From NCBI GenBank assembly GCA_025667525.1, contig CM046879.1, positions 389,631,039 through 389,695,038 of the forward strand: a stretch of 64,000 nucleotides of DNA, read 5' to 3'. The position numbers were made by a program, and so were the translations under genes. Under the pieces are notes generated by a model, which searched no databases, was not told where the DNA came from, and was given only the letters and a program-made list of their open reading frames with translations. This document shows, in pieces, positions 11,169 to 25,700 of this stretch. Position 1 is the stretch's first letter, and each line of letters opens with the position of its first letter. This DNA comes from Glebionis coronaria. Its lineage: Eukaryota > Streptophyta > Magnoliopsida > Asterales > Asteraceae.

Positions 11169-12836
11169 GTGAGCTTATGTGCCTAGCTAAACAAGGCACA
11201 AGCTTCCAATAGCTGCTAAGAACAACAAGGTTAGAAATCAACAGATTATAAAAAATGAAAAATGAAACTGATTTGATTCAAGGTTGTTCCCCACTCCTGG
11301 AATCCTCCCAAACCACAAGCTCACTACACCTTGATAATCTCCTTATCAGGGTGTTATGGTCAGTTATAATCCAAGATTTCAAGTGTTTGAACTAAGGACA
11401 TAGAAAAATAATCAGATTTTTGAAAACTTTTTCAAGCTTGCACCAAACATTAAACCAATCTTTTAAACTTCAAACATAAACTCATAACATGTAAACAATA
11501 AGTGATAAAGTAAATTGGAACATGGAATTCGTCACAAACTTTCACACTTTTTTATTAACTTGAAATAAGGATTTACAAAGTTTTGACCTAGGAATCCAAG
11601 AACAAAGGTAAATGTTGTGACTAAGAGGCTTTAAATAGAGCCTTTACAATGATTCTAGGAAGATAAAATAACTAAAACCCTAGCTGATGAAGTTCCTCTT
11701 TTGCCCTTTTGAAGTTTGAAAATTGTTGACTGAATTTGACTTGTATGAAGATACATGTGATGCCAGTGGTGAAAAGTTGATCCAAGGGATCCTATGCAAG
11801 CTTCGGATGTAAGCAAAGGTTTGGGGCGTTGATTCTCTGCAAGTATTTTGTTTGGGAGTGAATAGTGGGGCAGGGTAGGGTGGTAAAACATGTGAGGTGA
11901 TGGTGATGGGGGTTTAAGGCTGGGTTTAGGATTAGTCATCCCTTAATCACAAATCTGGAGAAGATTAACCTTTAATTATTAGGGATTAGAAAAAACCCAA
12001 TTCGGATTATGAACATGAAGAACAGGCTTTTGATCTTGTTTAATGTTTAAATGGGCGATTGGCACATGTTTATAACTAATTAATATAATTAGTTAATAAA
12101 CCGGCTGAGTGGATGGTGACATGGAAGTTTGGTGTGTTGTGATTGGAGGAAAAGGGTGAGTGGGGCACGTGTCAACATGGCACTAGTCTAGGTATCTTTC
12201 AATTTTTGACAGATAATACCCCTTGTCTTCCATTCTTCTTTCATTTGTTATTTAAATACCGAAAACTGAATTCCCTTTGTATTATAAGTTTCAGTTTTTA
12301 TACTTTTGGCCACAAAAAGTTTTGCAAAGTATTTTCAAGTGTATTTCTTTTAATTTGATGATTCTTCAAGGGCTCTTTTTGACATATCTTCATTCTTCAA
12401 GGTCTTTTCTTGTTTCTTTGTCTTCATGGAGGACTAAAAGTGACAAGTCTTCATATTTGAGGGACCATTCTTGCCAATTCTTTAAAATTGAGGGTCCTTT
12501 TGTAATTTTGACAAACTCTAAGGACCAAACATGTAATTATGAATATACAAGGGTTTAAAGTGTCAATTCTTCAATAATGAAGGACCCTTCTTGTGCAATC
12601 TTCAATTCTTTAAGGACTTTTCTTGGAAAATCAACACTAGGGCTTGGTTCATTGTGTAATTTCGTTTCCCGTGTTCGTTTTTGCTTGTTTCTTGTGATCT
12701 TTTGCCATTTTCTGAATATCTGTACCTAAAATACACATTGAACAAACACAAGCATATATTTGGAACTTTTTATGATATTTTATGCATTTTAAGCCCATTT
12801 TGGACGATGAGACTATGTATAAAAGCAGTCTCATCA

Positions 12837-12850
12837 CTCCCCCATACTAA
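12837..12850 (-). other. Polypurine tract of D
   Basis: The minus strand reads TTAGTATGGGGGAG directly before the TGATGAG start of the 3' LTR. Confidence 0.75.
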
Positions 12851-14660
12851 ACCATTGTCGTGCCCTCACGCAATGCTAGAATAAAGTATCTTAGCACTTA
12901 TAAAATTCATTTTTATGCACTTTTATTGAATCATAAACTTTCTACACTATCACTACTTGCTACTACTTGCGTTTTAGACATAATGTATGATATTCATCGT
13001 AAAATAGGACATTTAGGTTCATATAACAAGAACACGTGAATGCTTCGTTAGAAATAATTTCATCGTCCTTGATTTTCACCCAATTCCATGCAAAGCGTGC
13101 AAAGAGATCATTGTCATTATAAGTAAGTAATGCTAAGACTACTCGTGTGCCCTAATCACGTACTTAGACCCCCATTTTCCTAAGTGGTATCTCTTATATT
13201 TTATTTTTTTCTTGAATGTTCACGAGGATACATTTTTTACTTATGTGATGATAGAGATTTAGGTCTAAAAATAGAGTCATAACGGTGTAACCAAGACCAT
13301 CGAATTAATAACCCCCCTAATAGACAACAATGTCAAAAAATTAAGTCAACAAGAAGGATCGATAAACACGGTTTTATAATCGTTTTGAACATGAGACTTA
13401 TTACCAAGACTTTTATAAGCCCCCTAACGGATGGGCCTTATTATCATAGGTTTACCTCCATCTTTTATTCAACTTCACCATGAAGCTTTTATTATGACTT
13501 CGGTCTTGCCTTTCCTTTTATTTAAACTCGCCATGAGGTGTTTATTATGTCTAGAGACGTATATCCTCACGCTAAAAGCGAATTTTGGATCTTTAAAGCT
13601 TCAAAGATTAAGGCTTGATTCACTTTCAATTTCGGATAGATTTTTCGGCCTTGTGAGCTTCAAATTGTTTGCTTGATTTAGGTGAGCACTTGAAATCTTA
13701 TTATTAGGTGAAGATTTCGATTATTCGGGTTGCCAATACTTCAAAATCGTGACGCTGGCGATACCTTAATGTTTTCCTAATTTAATTACATAGAAGCTAC
13801 TGGAAAAGACTAGAAACCAACAATCAAGACTAAACCGCTAAGCCAATACTTATTAGCAAAATATATATACAAGTGAAGGGAGAATAAGCAAACAACAAGA
13901 ACACATGAGTTTTTGAAAGAATACGAGTACTCTACGTTTAGCATAGTAACTTATAATTAAAACTATCATTTACCGTCCTCATTTAAGAGACTTAGCCTAA
14001 TATAAAGTTAAGGAATCGAAGCTAAGTGCTCAACACACACGGTCGAGTCAAAATTACTCTTATTCTCTCCATCAGAATATCTACATTCGTGTCTTCAAAC
14101 AATTATAAAACATGAGAAAAGTTTTAAAATTTAGCCATTTTTAGCCTTATTTGCAACAAAACGATAAACAAAAAGATGAAAGTTGGAAAGCGTGAAGGTT
14201 TAGCAAGGCAAGTATCTATTCACCCCCCATACTAAAGTTAAACATTTTCCTCAATGTTTCGAGTCTAAGGGTAGGATACCCCCATACTAGAGACGTAGTC
14301 GAATGTTTAATCTAGCATGGAAAGGGTGGAACCATTAAATCAATAGCCGTTTATGAAGTGTGCTATAAACATAAGGTTAGAACAATCAAGGATATATCAT
14401 ATGGATATCGAGAAATTCTTCAATGCAAACGATCGAGTGCTCACGTAAAATGAACACGATAGGCTCCAATCGTGAAGATAATGATCATCTAAAAACCACA
14501 ATGCACAAACAACCACAGAACAAATGTTGGAAGGGCATAAATCCCCGCACATTAGCTACATTAGAAAGCGATAATATGTACATGGATAAACATGGGACTC
14601 CCCCACGCGGCACCTCGTTTTTTATTACCGAGTCATGATCTCAACTCGATCCCCTCAATA
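12851..14660 (-). other. 3' non-coding tail of D, between integrase and polypurine tract
   Basis: No long open frame or env-like gene is visible. The D polypurine motif recurs here at 14222-14235 and 14278-14290. A weaker run of C's lies near 14598. The layout matches the 3' tail of element C (47677-49700) point by point, so it is a conserved non-coding region of this clade. Confidence 0.6.
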
Positions 14661-15554
14661 CTAATTATCATTGGGGAAGGTGACTTGGTCGAGATAGTTC
14701 AAAGAAGGAACTTCCCCACCAAAGTAGTGCTTCAACCTATGGACATTCACCTTAAAATTTGGACAATCATTTTGAGCTAGCTCGATGGTCCCATATGGAA
14801 AAACTTGGGTAATGGTGAATGGACCGGACCTACGGGATCTCAACTCACCGGAAAAGATTATTCAATCTTGAGTTAAAAAGCAACACTTGATCTCCAATGT
14901 TAAAAACCCGATTTTTAATTTTAGAATCATGAAACTTTTTGGTTTTCCCTTTTAAAATCAATGAATTTTCATAAGCAATGTCCCTTAATTCATCCAATTC
15001 ATTAAGTTGCATTTTCCGGTGTTTTCCCGTGGTCTCAATGTCATCATTACAATGCTTTAGGACCCAATAAGCTTTGTGTTTGAGTTCAATTGGCAAGTGA
15101 AAATTCTTCCCATACACAAGCTTGTAAGGAGTGCACCCAATTGGTGTCTTATGAGCGGTACGAAAGGCCCATAAAGCATCGTCTAACTTATCCGACCATG
15201 ATTGTCGGTTCTCTCCTATTGATCTCTCTAAGATCCTCTTTAACGCTCGGTTTGAAACCTCGACTTGCCCACTCGTTTGTGGGTGATAAGCCGTAGAAAG
15301 CCGATGTGTAACCCCATATTTCTTTAGAACCCTTTCGAATTGGTCATTACAAAAATGGGTTCCACGATCACTTATAATTGCACGAGGGGTTCCAAACTGA
15401 GAAAACAATTGCTTCAAAAACTTGGCTACCACACGAGCATCGTTTTTGGGCAAAGCCTTAGCTTCCACCCACTTGGATAGGTAGTCAACGGCGACAAGGA
15501 TGTACTTATTACCACGAGATGATGGGAACGGCCCCATAAAATCAATTCCCGAAA
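14661..15554 (-). pseudogene. Integrase of element D (Athila/Tat-like), 5'-truncated and frameshifted
   Basis: The minus-strand protein starts with [11 protein letters not shown], the first Asp region of the catalytic core. It continues through YLSKWVEA, the second Asp in IISDRGTHF, and the [15 protein letters not shown] stretch with the catalytic Glu. A C-terminal part follows ([11 protein letters not shown], then SGPF...PYGTIEL and HRLKHYFGG). Integrase joins element cDNA to chromosomal DNA. A one-base deletion near 14845 shifts the frame between FNSRL and LRSRRSGPF. The N-terminal zinc-binding domain is missing because element A inserted at 15555 and the far side was later deleted. The PYG-IEL ending and the lack of a chromodomain fit the non-chromovirus Athila/Tat group. 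Confidence 0.88.
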
Positions 15555-18500
15555 TGTGACAATCCGTCAATTTATGGTTGATATTTTATTCTCAAGTATT
15601 ATTTAAAAACATTATTTTAATGTTATATTATGAACTCACTCATTTCTGGGAAGAAATTTTGGTTTACATCTTAAAGTAGCATCGACTACCTCTAAAACAG
15701 AGGACTCCACGTTACGTGCTTACGTTTACATACATCATTTTTGGTGACAGTCTGACATTCAGAAAATAAATATATCCACGAATATTATTTTGGGATTTTA
15801 ATTTGTGTTGGTTCATAAACTCACAAATTTACGAGAAGAAGTTAGAGCTTACGTGAATAATTTAACGTCTTTTACGATTAAACCAGAAACCCTAGGTTTA
15901 CGTATTTACGTTTTTGAACTACGTTTTTGATGAGACAATTTTTATTAGATTCGTTTTGTGCCGTTGATTCATAATTCATAAAAATATTTTTCGTAAAACG
16001 ACCCGAGGGCACGCAAATCGAGGAAACTAGAATCGAGGAGTACCCGTAAATTAGTGGGGATGAAACAAGTGTACACTTGTCCCAACCCCTCACCATGGGC
16101 GGCAATATAAACCACAACACCACACTTGGTGTCAACATTTTATAAACTAAGAGGACACATGTCCCCTAGCCTTCCAAACTTACAAAACCACTACCCAAAA
16201 CCATTTTCTTTCATTCATAAAATGCAAAAAAAGAAAACCACTCCAAACTCTCTCTTCCTCCCTCTTATTTCCGTCCCTATCATCACCAAATCACCCCATT
16301 CATCAAAAATTTAACCATGAACTTAAGCTATAATCAACATACGTTGATAGATACTTAAAAAGATGAAGACTGGAGGTGATTTTAACATGTAAAAAGGAGT
16401 TTCCAAGGAGGTTTAGGGCTGATTTCCATGAAGATGTTCATCCATTTGAAGAACTCACAAGTTCATTTGCCAAGATTAAAGATTTGGTGACAAGAACTAA
16501 GTCTTGTTCATCCAAAATCTCAACCTTTTCGTCACTTTGGTGGTATAGAGATTGTTTCTTCCTATCCTCTTGTTATTTTGTAAAAGTAATCATGTATTTT
16601 CTTTATAAATATGTATGTATATGATGATGAATGATGATCAAAATATGATGTGGGGATTTTGTGTTAATAGATTTGGTTAAAATGATTAAAATCTACATGT
16701 AAAGATGTTAAAATCTTGACTAAAAATTATAGGCTGTATAAAACAGTAAAGAACCATGTGATAACCTGATAAAATGACTTATATTATTGAATATACAGTA
16801 AGGTATATGATTTTTACATATGTGGAGAGTTGGCCACTTAATGGAATCAATAAAATGAGCAAGATATGAACAAAACATTATTAAGGTTCAAATCTGTATA
16901 GTCTGTTTTGGACGAATTATTAGGGACACTTAGAGGATAATTGAGCAGTAGATAACATGGAGTTAATTGTAGCACATATTATTTAGTTTATGCTGCCCTA
17001 AATTGAGCTTCGATCTCCTTGTAGAACTCAAGATATGGCAAAAATGGTGAAAGTGAGTTTGATAATCAGATTTCGAAATAAAAGTATATAATATAAAATG
17101 AGTACTCAAGTAATACTAGTATAAAATACATATGTAAAACCCACTAACTTATGATAATACTTATAAAATAAGTTATATACTTTGATAAATAAGTATGGCA
17201 TTTTTATAAAAGTAAAAACTCAAATGTTTTCTAAGGTTATAATACTATATATAAGTTTTACGTCTTTTCGGCTAAAACCGAAAAGATTAACGTTTTCGTC
17301 AAATGAAACTTAGACGGTCGGACCCGTCTAATGTAAACTTTTTATAACTCATCTACTGATGTGTAAGTTCATTTGACAAGTAAAAACCGATAAAACCCGA
17401 GCTTTATAACATATGGACATTAACGGGCCAAAGTAGCCTTATTGGACTATTGACCCAACTAGTTTGGTTAAACACTAATGGACTTACTCATGGGCTTAAC
17501 CCACTTGGGCCCAATATATGAGTATAGACCTGGTATTAAAAGTATAAATGGACTTATATAATGTATTGGGCTTTTAATGGGCTTATTGGTCCTTAAAATG
17601 TAAATAAGTTGAAACTAGTGTAACTAGTCAAAAATTTGACTAACACATAACACTATAATGTGTATGAAGAGATAAAATCCCACTTGATCAACACTGATGT
17701 AAGTAAATCGTACACGTTTTAGGAAAAACGCGTATGAGCGGCAAGTATTAAGCGTTACGTTTTAGGAAAAAACGTAAAACCGAATAAATGCGGGTTCGTT
17801 CTCGAAGGAGGTGTGTGGATTAATGTGCCAATATATAAAATAAAGGTTTGGATTAGTGACGTTTTTGGTTTAGAATAGAAAAAGTAAAGACGAGCTACGA
17901 CTATGATTACACTACGACGATTTGACGTAAAACGATGACGTAATTACGTAAAACGTGACGAAATTAAAAATTAAACCTAAAAATTAATTAAAAGATTAAA
18001 CTAAGTCTAAAATAATATAAATAAGAATAAAAATCCAATAAATAAATTTTAAAACCTTTTATTAATTAAATATTCAATTTTAAATGCTAATTAAAGCCCT
18101 AAAATTAAATATAATTAACAAAACGCCAAAAATATTATATTATTGAACTAATAAATCACTTATATTATTTAAATACTAAAAAGAAGTTTTCCTAAATTTT
18201 CAAAACTATTTTTCTATTTTTAAAACACTAAAAACTATTTTTAAACTAAAATAATCATAAAAAATAATAAAATAATGCTAAAAATAATTTGACAATTTTG
18301 AAAATCCTAATTTATACTAATGAACAGTAAAAAATGAAAAATTTTGAAAAAAATAAATTTTTTCACTAAAAGATAAAACAGTTAATAATTAAAACACTAA
18401 TTAAACTAAATTAATTCTAAAAATTAATCAAAAAGTGAACAGTAAAATGTTTTTAAACTAAAAATCTTAAAATATTTTTCTAAGTCTAAGAAAATTTTTG

Positions 18501-21500
18501 AAACTGAGAAATATAAATTTTCTACACTAAAAGACAAAAACAATTAATTAAAAAGTAATTAAAATTGCAATTTAATCTAAAAAATATTAAATGAACAGTA
18601 ACATGAAAATAAATTGGACAGAAAAATCAAAAATAAAATAAGAAAAATTACAAAACTAATGTCAAGTCCTAAATCCTAATTTTACCCACTAAAGAAAAAA
18701 AAAGTTTAAAACTGAAAGTGACATGTGGAAAACTTTTTCTGCTTGTGGGATTTTTTAACACTAAAAGTGGGAATTTTTAACACTAGCAGTGGGAATTTTT
18801 AACACTAACATTGGGAATGAGTTCCCACTGTTTTCACAATCTTTTAGGTCTGGTGAGATTTAAGCTTAGGAAAGCTTATATGTGTGCTTATTCATGGACA
18901 ATAAGGCATTCCTACACTCAGTGGAGTGTAGGGAGTCTGTTAGAATACAAAATCACACAAGAATTACTGTATCATCAGAAAAGTGGCCTTGGGCTATTTT
19001 GCTGATATGTTTGGTATTTGGGTGAGTTTTGGCTCACAAAATCTTACCCAATCAACTCACAAATTACAACAACCCTATCCTAAACCCTAGATGACACCTA
19101 GATCTAGCAGGCAATACAAAATGATGGCCGAATCTTTACTAAACAAAGCTGTTTGCACACTTACTGAATTTTGGACTATTTTGAACCAAAGTAACATGCA
19201 GTAACTGATTTTATCCACTAACATGAAACCAACAGCTGAAATGACTAAACACTAACTTTACCAAGCATGTTTGACTGATCTCCAAACCACCTATTGTCAC
19301 CCAAGGTGATTTAAAACATACACCCACACACCCCTATATTTTCTGAAATCAAAAGTTTTCAAACCAAATGTTTACAAAATCCACCCAAACTGATTTCTGA
19401 TTACTAAAACATGAAAAGCAACCATAGATAAGCCTAAATAAACAGATAAACTAACATTCAAACATCTTAAACCAAGAATCACTTAAGGAATTCACCAAAA
19501 CTTTGCATACACACATAAAACTTGTAAAATCCAAGGAAGGTTCAAGCCTAACCTAGCTGATGCCTTTTCCTTGTAGTTTTAGGAGCTTGTGTGACTATGT
19601 AGAGAGCCCTGCTGATTGGAATCCACAAAGGACCCAAGGGTACAAAATATCTTCAAAAATAAAAGGATGGAGTGGAAGTTATGAGAAAAGAGTCTTGTTT
19701 CTTGGTTTCCTGTACAAGCAATGACAACAAGCAACAATTTCTTGTCATAAAAAGACCATAAACTAGAAGCTTATGGCTTTTTATACAGTAAATGGTGATA
19801 ATAAAAAAATGAATAAAAACTGATTTTTCTTAAATCCTTTGGAACCAATCTTTGAAACCTTTTTAACCTGGAAAACAAGCCTCAGAACAAGTTGCGAAGC
19901 TCAAAATCCAACTTCCACTTTCACTTCCATAGGATTTTGACTTCACAATCTGAATTTTCTAAAAATCTTTGATAAATGAAAAATATTGAAAACCTTTTAA
20001 ACTAGACTTGCAATTAACTAAAGCTGATTAATACTAAAAAGCTGATAAAGATGGAACTCAAAACTTGCAAAGAACTTGAACTTTCATTTTCATTACTCAT
20101 AAAAAGTTTTTTAAAAAAAATTGGAACAAGAGGGTATGCACAGGTTGCATCCTCAATTTATACTACAAGAAAGAAAGGTCTAGAAATCCTAAACCCTAAA
20201 CAAGAAAAACCCTAAAGTACCCTTGAGTCAAACGAATTTGTAAGTGGTCTTGAGGTCTTCACGTGATGAGAGTGATGGCCAGCTGTTGTTTTTGATCTTG
20301 AGCCGTTGGTTTGAACTTTGGGACCAAGAAACATATGTGAGCCAATGGATGCCTGTTGCAGATTCTTTAATTGCCAAAAATATACAAACAGGGGAGCAGG
20401 AGAGGACGTGGTGGGCCCCTTGGTGAAGTGGTGGACAAAACAAAAGTGAAAATAGGTTGCTGAGGTGTTCAATCAGGGATCTGGAAAAGCTTAAACATAA
20501 GCCCTTTGATTATGCTAAGTTTTGAAATTAGGGTTTAAGAACAAGGCGTGGATCTATTTTGGGGGAAATTAAGTGTTTGTCGCCCCTTATTATTATTATT
20601 AATCTCGTTTGAATCCTGGGTTTAAATAATAAAAATGGGTTAGTGGGGTTGACTGATGAAGTGACAGTCAATGGTGATGTGGAGTGATATGGTTGGTGGT
20701 GGGAGGTAGTGGGGTGATGTGTCACAAGGGCAGTGGTGGAGAGGAGTTTGTGTGTTTACCCTATTCAGTCCCTAATGTTTCAAAATCCTTGCATATAAAG
20801 TTCTTCCAGCATGAACTCTCATTCCTTTGTAATTCGTCGTTGAATAAATGACATAATGCCCCCTCTTATTTGTAATCATAGAATCAAGGACCAATCTTGC
20901 AAGTAAAGCATTCTCCAAGGGCCAATAATGTATAATCTTGAAACTTAAAGACCATACTTGTAATATATGAGTTTTACAAGGGCGAAAAGTGACAAGTCTT
21001 CAAAAGTTAAGGGACCAATCTTGCCAATTCTTCAAACTTCAAGGACTTAAATGGAAAATCATGATTCGGGTCCGGGTCCGGTTCCTTGTTCGGCTTCGTT
21101 TCCCGTTTTCGTTTTTGCTTGATTCCTTTGATCTTTTGTTGAATTCACGATATCCGTACCTAAAATACATAATGAACAAACACAAGCATATATTTGGGTA
21201 TTTTGAAGTTATTTTATGCGTTTTAAGCCCGATTTGGACGATCAGACAATGTATAAATACAGTCTTATCAATCATCATACTTATAATGTCATCATATATA
21301 TATGTAGCCATTGTTTTTATAAAGTCATTGGACAAGAGTATAAGACGAGTATTATTTGTCTAGGTTTCTATGATTGAAGCACGTACCGTACATCCAAATC
21401 GCCGATAACCCGCCTTTCCCAATCAACGTGAGTTCATAGCCTCGCACTCTTTTAATTGTTTTATGAAATGTTTTATAAACCCGCGAGGGAGATAACATGT

Positions 21501-22572
21501 TAGTTTTAATAAAATAGGACACCAGTTGTACCGATTGTATGCTTATTGATATGGACCTAAATGATTAAATGACCCGAGGAATGATAATATGACCCGATGT
21601 ATGAAATGAAATGGGTTATTATTAGTTAGGTTATATTACTAAAAGTACCATTAGCATGAATTGTGAACTTCCGGGATTTGGTAGACGCTTATACCAAAAA
21701 TAGTACTATTTGGGTAAGATCACCCCAGTTCGCGCCTTGACGGTTGATCTCCGTCGTGCCACATTGATTGGTAAGCGAATTTATGTATGAGAAGATTTAT
21801 ATAAGCGTGATTATTGTGAAGACACGCTGTTTTAGATGGGCAAAGGAATTTCGGGTTAGCTACCCGTTGTTTGTTATAGTAAGGTAGCAATGTCATGCGG
21901 CATATAATAATCCAAAAACGAAATTATTGATATACAAATTGAATTATAATATATTTCCTGACTAGCAATACAGGGTCTTATTATTGATATTATGTTCATG
22001 TTTTAGTTTTACATAACCATTTTCATATAATGGTTTTTATTACACCTTATACAACGTTATAAAACATATTGTATGATGTTTTTACGACAATGGTTCGTAT
22101 AATGGTTTTGAGGGCAAAAGCCTATATTATGATTTTTGACAAGGATTCGTATAAAATGTATTTGGCATATTTTATGGCCTACGACAAGGAATTGTATAAA
22201 AATGCTTTTCGGTAACGATATTATATATACCGGTGATATATTAATGGTTTATTAAACTCTATTAATTCACTCGGCGTTTTCGCTGACCTTTTCTTTTTAA
22301 CATGTTTTATCTCAGGTACTTGAAGGTAATTCTCGGGAAGACGACAAGAATTTATGGCCAGCATTCAAATAAAATTTCCATTCAAATGTTTTGTAAAATT
22401 GTATGAAATACTATGACTTGGGACCTATGTAATTTGATGTTTATGAATGGAAAATGCTTTATTATTAAACAATACGATTTTTAAGCGTTGTCTATGATTT
22501 GAGTAATGTGCTAACCCGTAACACCAACGACTCTTCCACTGAACTAAAGTATGAATATTTGGGGGTGTTACA
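15555..22572 (+). repeat. Left LTR of A, interrupted by solo LTR H
   Basis: It starts TGTGACAATCC and ends GGGGGTGTTACA, and is about 3.44 kb after removing H (17695-21270). It is homologous to the LTRs of B but clearly more diverged from them than B's two LTRs are from each other. Short open frames such as 16376-16624 recur in other copies only because the LTR does, and are not supported as genes. Confidence 0.8.
17695..21270 (-). repeat. H: solo LTR related to the LTR of D
   Basis: The plus strand starts TGATGTAAGTAAATCG and ends ACAGTCTTATCA, matching both termini of D's LTR (TGATAGTTGTAAAAAT... and ...GCAGTCTCATCA). The right part shares the phrase 'agtgacaagtcttca' with D. It is 3.58 kb with no interior, PBS or second LTR, so it is a solo LTR left by LTR-LTR recombination. 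A minus-strand TATA-like box lies at 19777-19788. I see no flanking 5-bp duplication (left AACAC, right ATCAT). Confidence 0.7.
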
Positions 22573-22764
22573 GTTTGGTACCAGAGCTCTCGTTATAGAG
22601 AACGAAAGATTTTTAAACCAAGGTTTTGAATAAAAAATTTAAAAATCTTTTAACTATAAACATTTTTCTCAAAATGTCTAAAAATCTTTTGACTATAACG
22701 CTACCGAAAAATTCCCGAGTTACCGACAAGGCAAGACTGAGAAGTATTATTTTAGTATATATAT
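22573..22764 (+). other. Start of A interior with primer binding site
   Basis: TTTGGTACCAGAGC at 22574-22587 follows the LTR directly and resembles the initiator-Met primer site. The sequence to 22759 matches the start of B's interior (26243 onward). Element B inserted after 22764 and duplicated TATAT (22760-22764 and 38676-38680). Confidence 0.72.
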
Positions 22765-25700
22765 TGTGACAATCCGTCAATTTATGGTTGATATTTTATT
22801 TTCAATATTTATTTGAAAATATTATTTTAAATGTTAAATTATGAACTCACTTATTTTTGGGAAGAAAATTGGATTTTACGTCTTGAAGTAGCATCGACTA
22901 CGTCTAAACCGGAGGATTCAACGTTACGTGCTTACGTTTACATACACCGTCTTTGGTGACAGTCCGACATTTCAGAAAATAAATTTATCCGTGAATATTA
23001 TTTTGGAGTTTTAAATTTGTGTTAGTTCATAAACTCACAAATTTACGAGAAGAGATTAGGACTTACGATTTTATTTTAACGTCCTATACGACTAAACCGG
23101 AAACCTTAGGATTACGTATTTACGTTTTTGAACTCCATTTTTGATGAGACAATTTTTATTGGATTCGTTTTGTGACGTTGATTCATAATTTATAAAAACG
23201 TTTTTCGTAAAACGACCCGAGGGCACGCAAATCGAGGAAACTAGAATCGAGAAATACCCGTAAACAAGTGAGATGGGACAAAATACTTTGTCCCACACCC
23301 CTAGCTATGTTGGACGGCCAAAACAAGGATGTGTCACCCTTGTAAGTTGGTAACTTACACTTGTAAGTTAGCTTACTCCTTAAGCTTAGTTACACCCCAC
23401 TATCTCCAAAACTAGCAACCAAAACCACTCTTCTCATTTCCATCATTTCCCACTCATGCAAACCACACACATTTTCTCTCTACTCTCTCTAGAAATTCTT
23501 CCATATCCTCACCAATAACACCCTCATTTGATCAAAATCAACCACAAAATCTCATGTTATTCATACACATGTTGATGCCCTTTTGAAGCCCTATTGATTG
23601 GTGCAAGTTATAACATCCAAGGAGGAGTTTCTATGGAGTATTAGGGCTGATTTTCCACAAGGAGATTATGAAGATTGGTGGTCTTGAAGATGGTCTTGGC
23701 TATGCACAAGTTTCTCCATCAAAATCCATGTTTTGATCAACCTACATCATCATGGTGGTATAAAGATTGTCTTCCTCATCTTTTTGTTATTTTGATTATG
23801 TAAACATGTATTTTTATTTCCTATTGTATATGTATATGATGATTATATTATGATAAAAATGTTATGTGGGGATTTGGTGTTGATAAACATGATTAAAAAG
23901 GTGAAAAAGTATAAAGAACAAGGTTAAAATCTTGGTTAAAAGTGATGGCTGTATAAAACAGTAAAGAAACAGGTCATGGGCTGATACAATGATGAAGTAG
24001 AATCCATTTACAGTAAGCTATATGTCTTGTACACATGTGAGAGTTGGCCATGCAATGGAATCATTGTAATGAGTGAGATATGATCAAAACAAGTTTAAGG
24101 TACAAATCTGAGTTCACTGTTTTGGACGATTTTTAGAAAATACTTAGAAGATGATTCAACAGTATCTATAGAAGAGTTAAATGTAGCACATAGCATCTAG
24201 TTTATGTGATAAAAAGTTTAGCTTCTATATCCATATAGAACTCAAGATATGGCAGTTTTGGTGAAAGTGAAGATACAAATCAGATTAAAAATAAAGTATA
24301 ATACTATTATATAAGCACTCAAAATTATATTGTATAAAATGTAAAGTTAAAACCCACTAACTCTTGGATTTTATTTATATAAATATGTACAATGATAAAT
24401 AAGTGGAAATTTTATAAAAATGGTAACTTGTTATGTTTTATAAGTTATAAAAACTATAAACATGATTTTTACGACTTTTTCGGCTATTGCCGTAAAATTA
24501 ACGTTTTTGTTAAATAAAACTTAGATGGTTGGACCCGTCAAATGAAAACTTTATAAAACTTATATACTGATATATAGACATGTATAACAAGTAAAAACCG
24601 ATAAAACCCGAACTATAGGGCATACGGACATTAACGAGCTAAGTAAACATATTGGACTAAATAAGATAAACACTCATAAAAAGAACTTATTGGGCTTAAC
24701 CCATTTGGGCCCAACTTGAAAGTTTAAATACTGATAATATAAGTATGAAATGGATTAATACAAGTTAATAAACTTATAATAGGCTTATTGGACCTAAAAC
24801 ACGTAAAAAGGTAAAACTAGTAAACTAGTATAAAAGTTATCGACATATAACACTAAAATGAGTAAACGAGAATATGTAAACCCACTTGATCGTCATATAT
24901 ATATAATCATCATATGTATACATAATTGTTATTTTTATAAAGTCATTGGACAAACGTCTAAGACCGATTATTATTTGTCTAGGTTTCCGTGATTGAAGCA
25001 CGTACCGTACGTCCGAATTGCCGATAACCCGCCTTCCCACATCAACGTGAGTTCATAGCCTCGCACTCTTTTAAATGTTTTTATAAATGTTTTATAAACC
25101 CGCGAGGGAGATAACATGTTAGTTTTTATAAAAATAGGACACCATTTGTCCTGATTGCTTGTCTATTGATTTGGACCCGAATGATTGAATGACCCGATTG
25201 TATGACCCTATGAATGATTAAAGGACCCGATAGATGAAATAAAAATGGATTATTAAAGTTAGGTTATGTCACTAAAAGTCCCATTAGCATGAAATGTGAA
25301 CTACCGGGATTTGGTAGACGCTTATGCATTTAATAGTACTATTTGGGGACGATCACCCCAGTTCGCGCCTTGACGGTTGATCCCCGTCGTGCCACATTGA
25401 TTGGTAAGCGAATTTATGTATGAGAAGATTTCCATAGCGTGACCTTTGTGACGACACGCTACTTTAGATGGGCAAAATTGGTATCGGGTTAGCTACCCGT
25501 TGTTGGTTAGTAAGGTAACAATGTCATGCGGCTTATAATAATCCTAACTAACGAAATACTACTAGACGCTCCGAATTACGATGTATTGCCTGACTAGCAA
25601 TACTGGGTCATACTATTGATATTATGTTTGTGTTTTGGTTTTCATAACCATATTCATATAACGGTTTTTATTTTCATACAACGTCATAAGACGTATTGTA

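Larger units (their letters stand above)
5358..12836 (-). repeat. 3' LTR of D, interrupted by element E
   Basis: It aligns along its length with 56718-60687 once 7720-11168 and one copy of GTGAG are removed, leaving about 4.0 kb. It starts 'tgatagttgtaaaaatac' and ends 'gcagtctcatca' on the plus strand. No gene lies in it. The TATA box seen in the other LTR is altered here (near 11631, 'ctttaaatag'). Confidence 0.85.

Noticed and set aside
15090..15296. Plus-strand open frame within the D integrase region
   Set aside because: It is a shadow of the integrase coding on the minus strand.
16376..16624. Open frame repeated at 44878-45132, which might suggest a conserved small protein
   Set aside because: Both lie inside the two LTRs of element A, so the similarity is that of the LTR. 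B's LTRs do not keep the frame.
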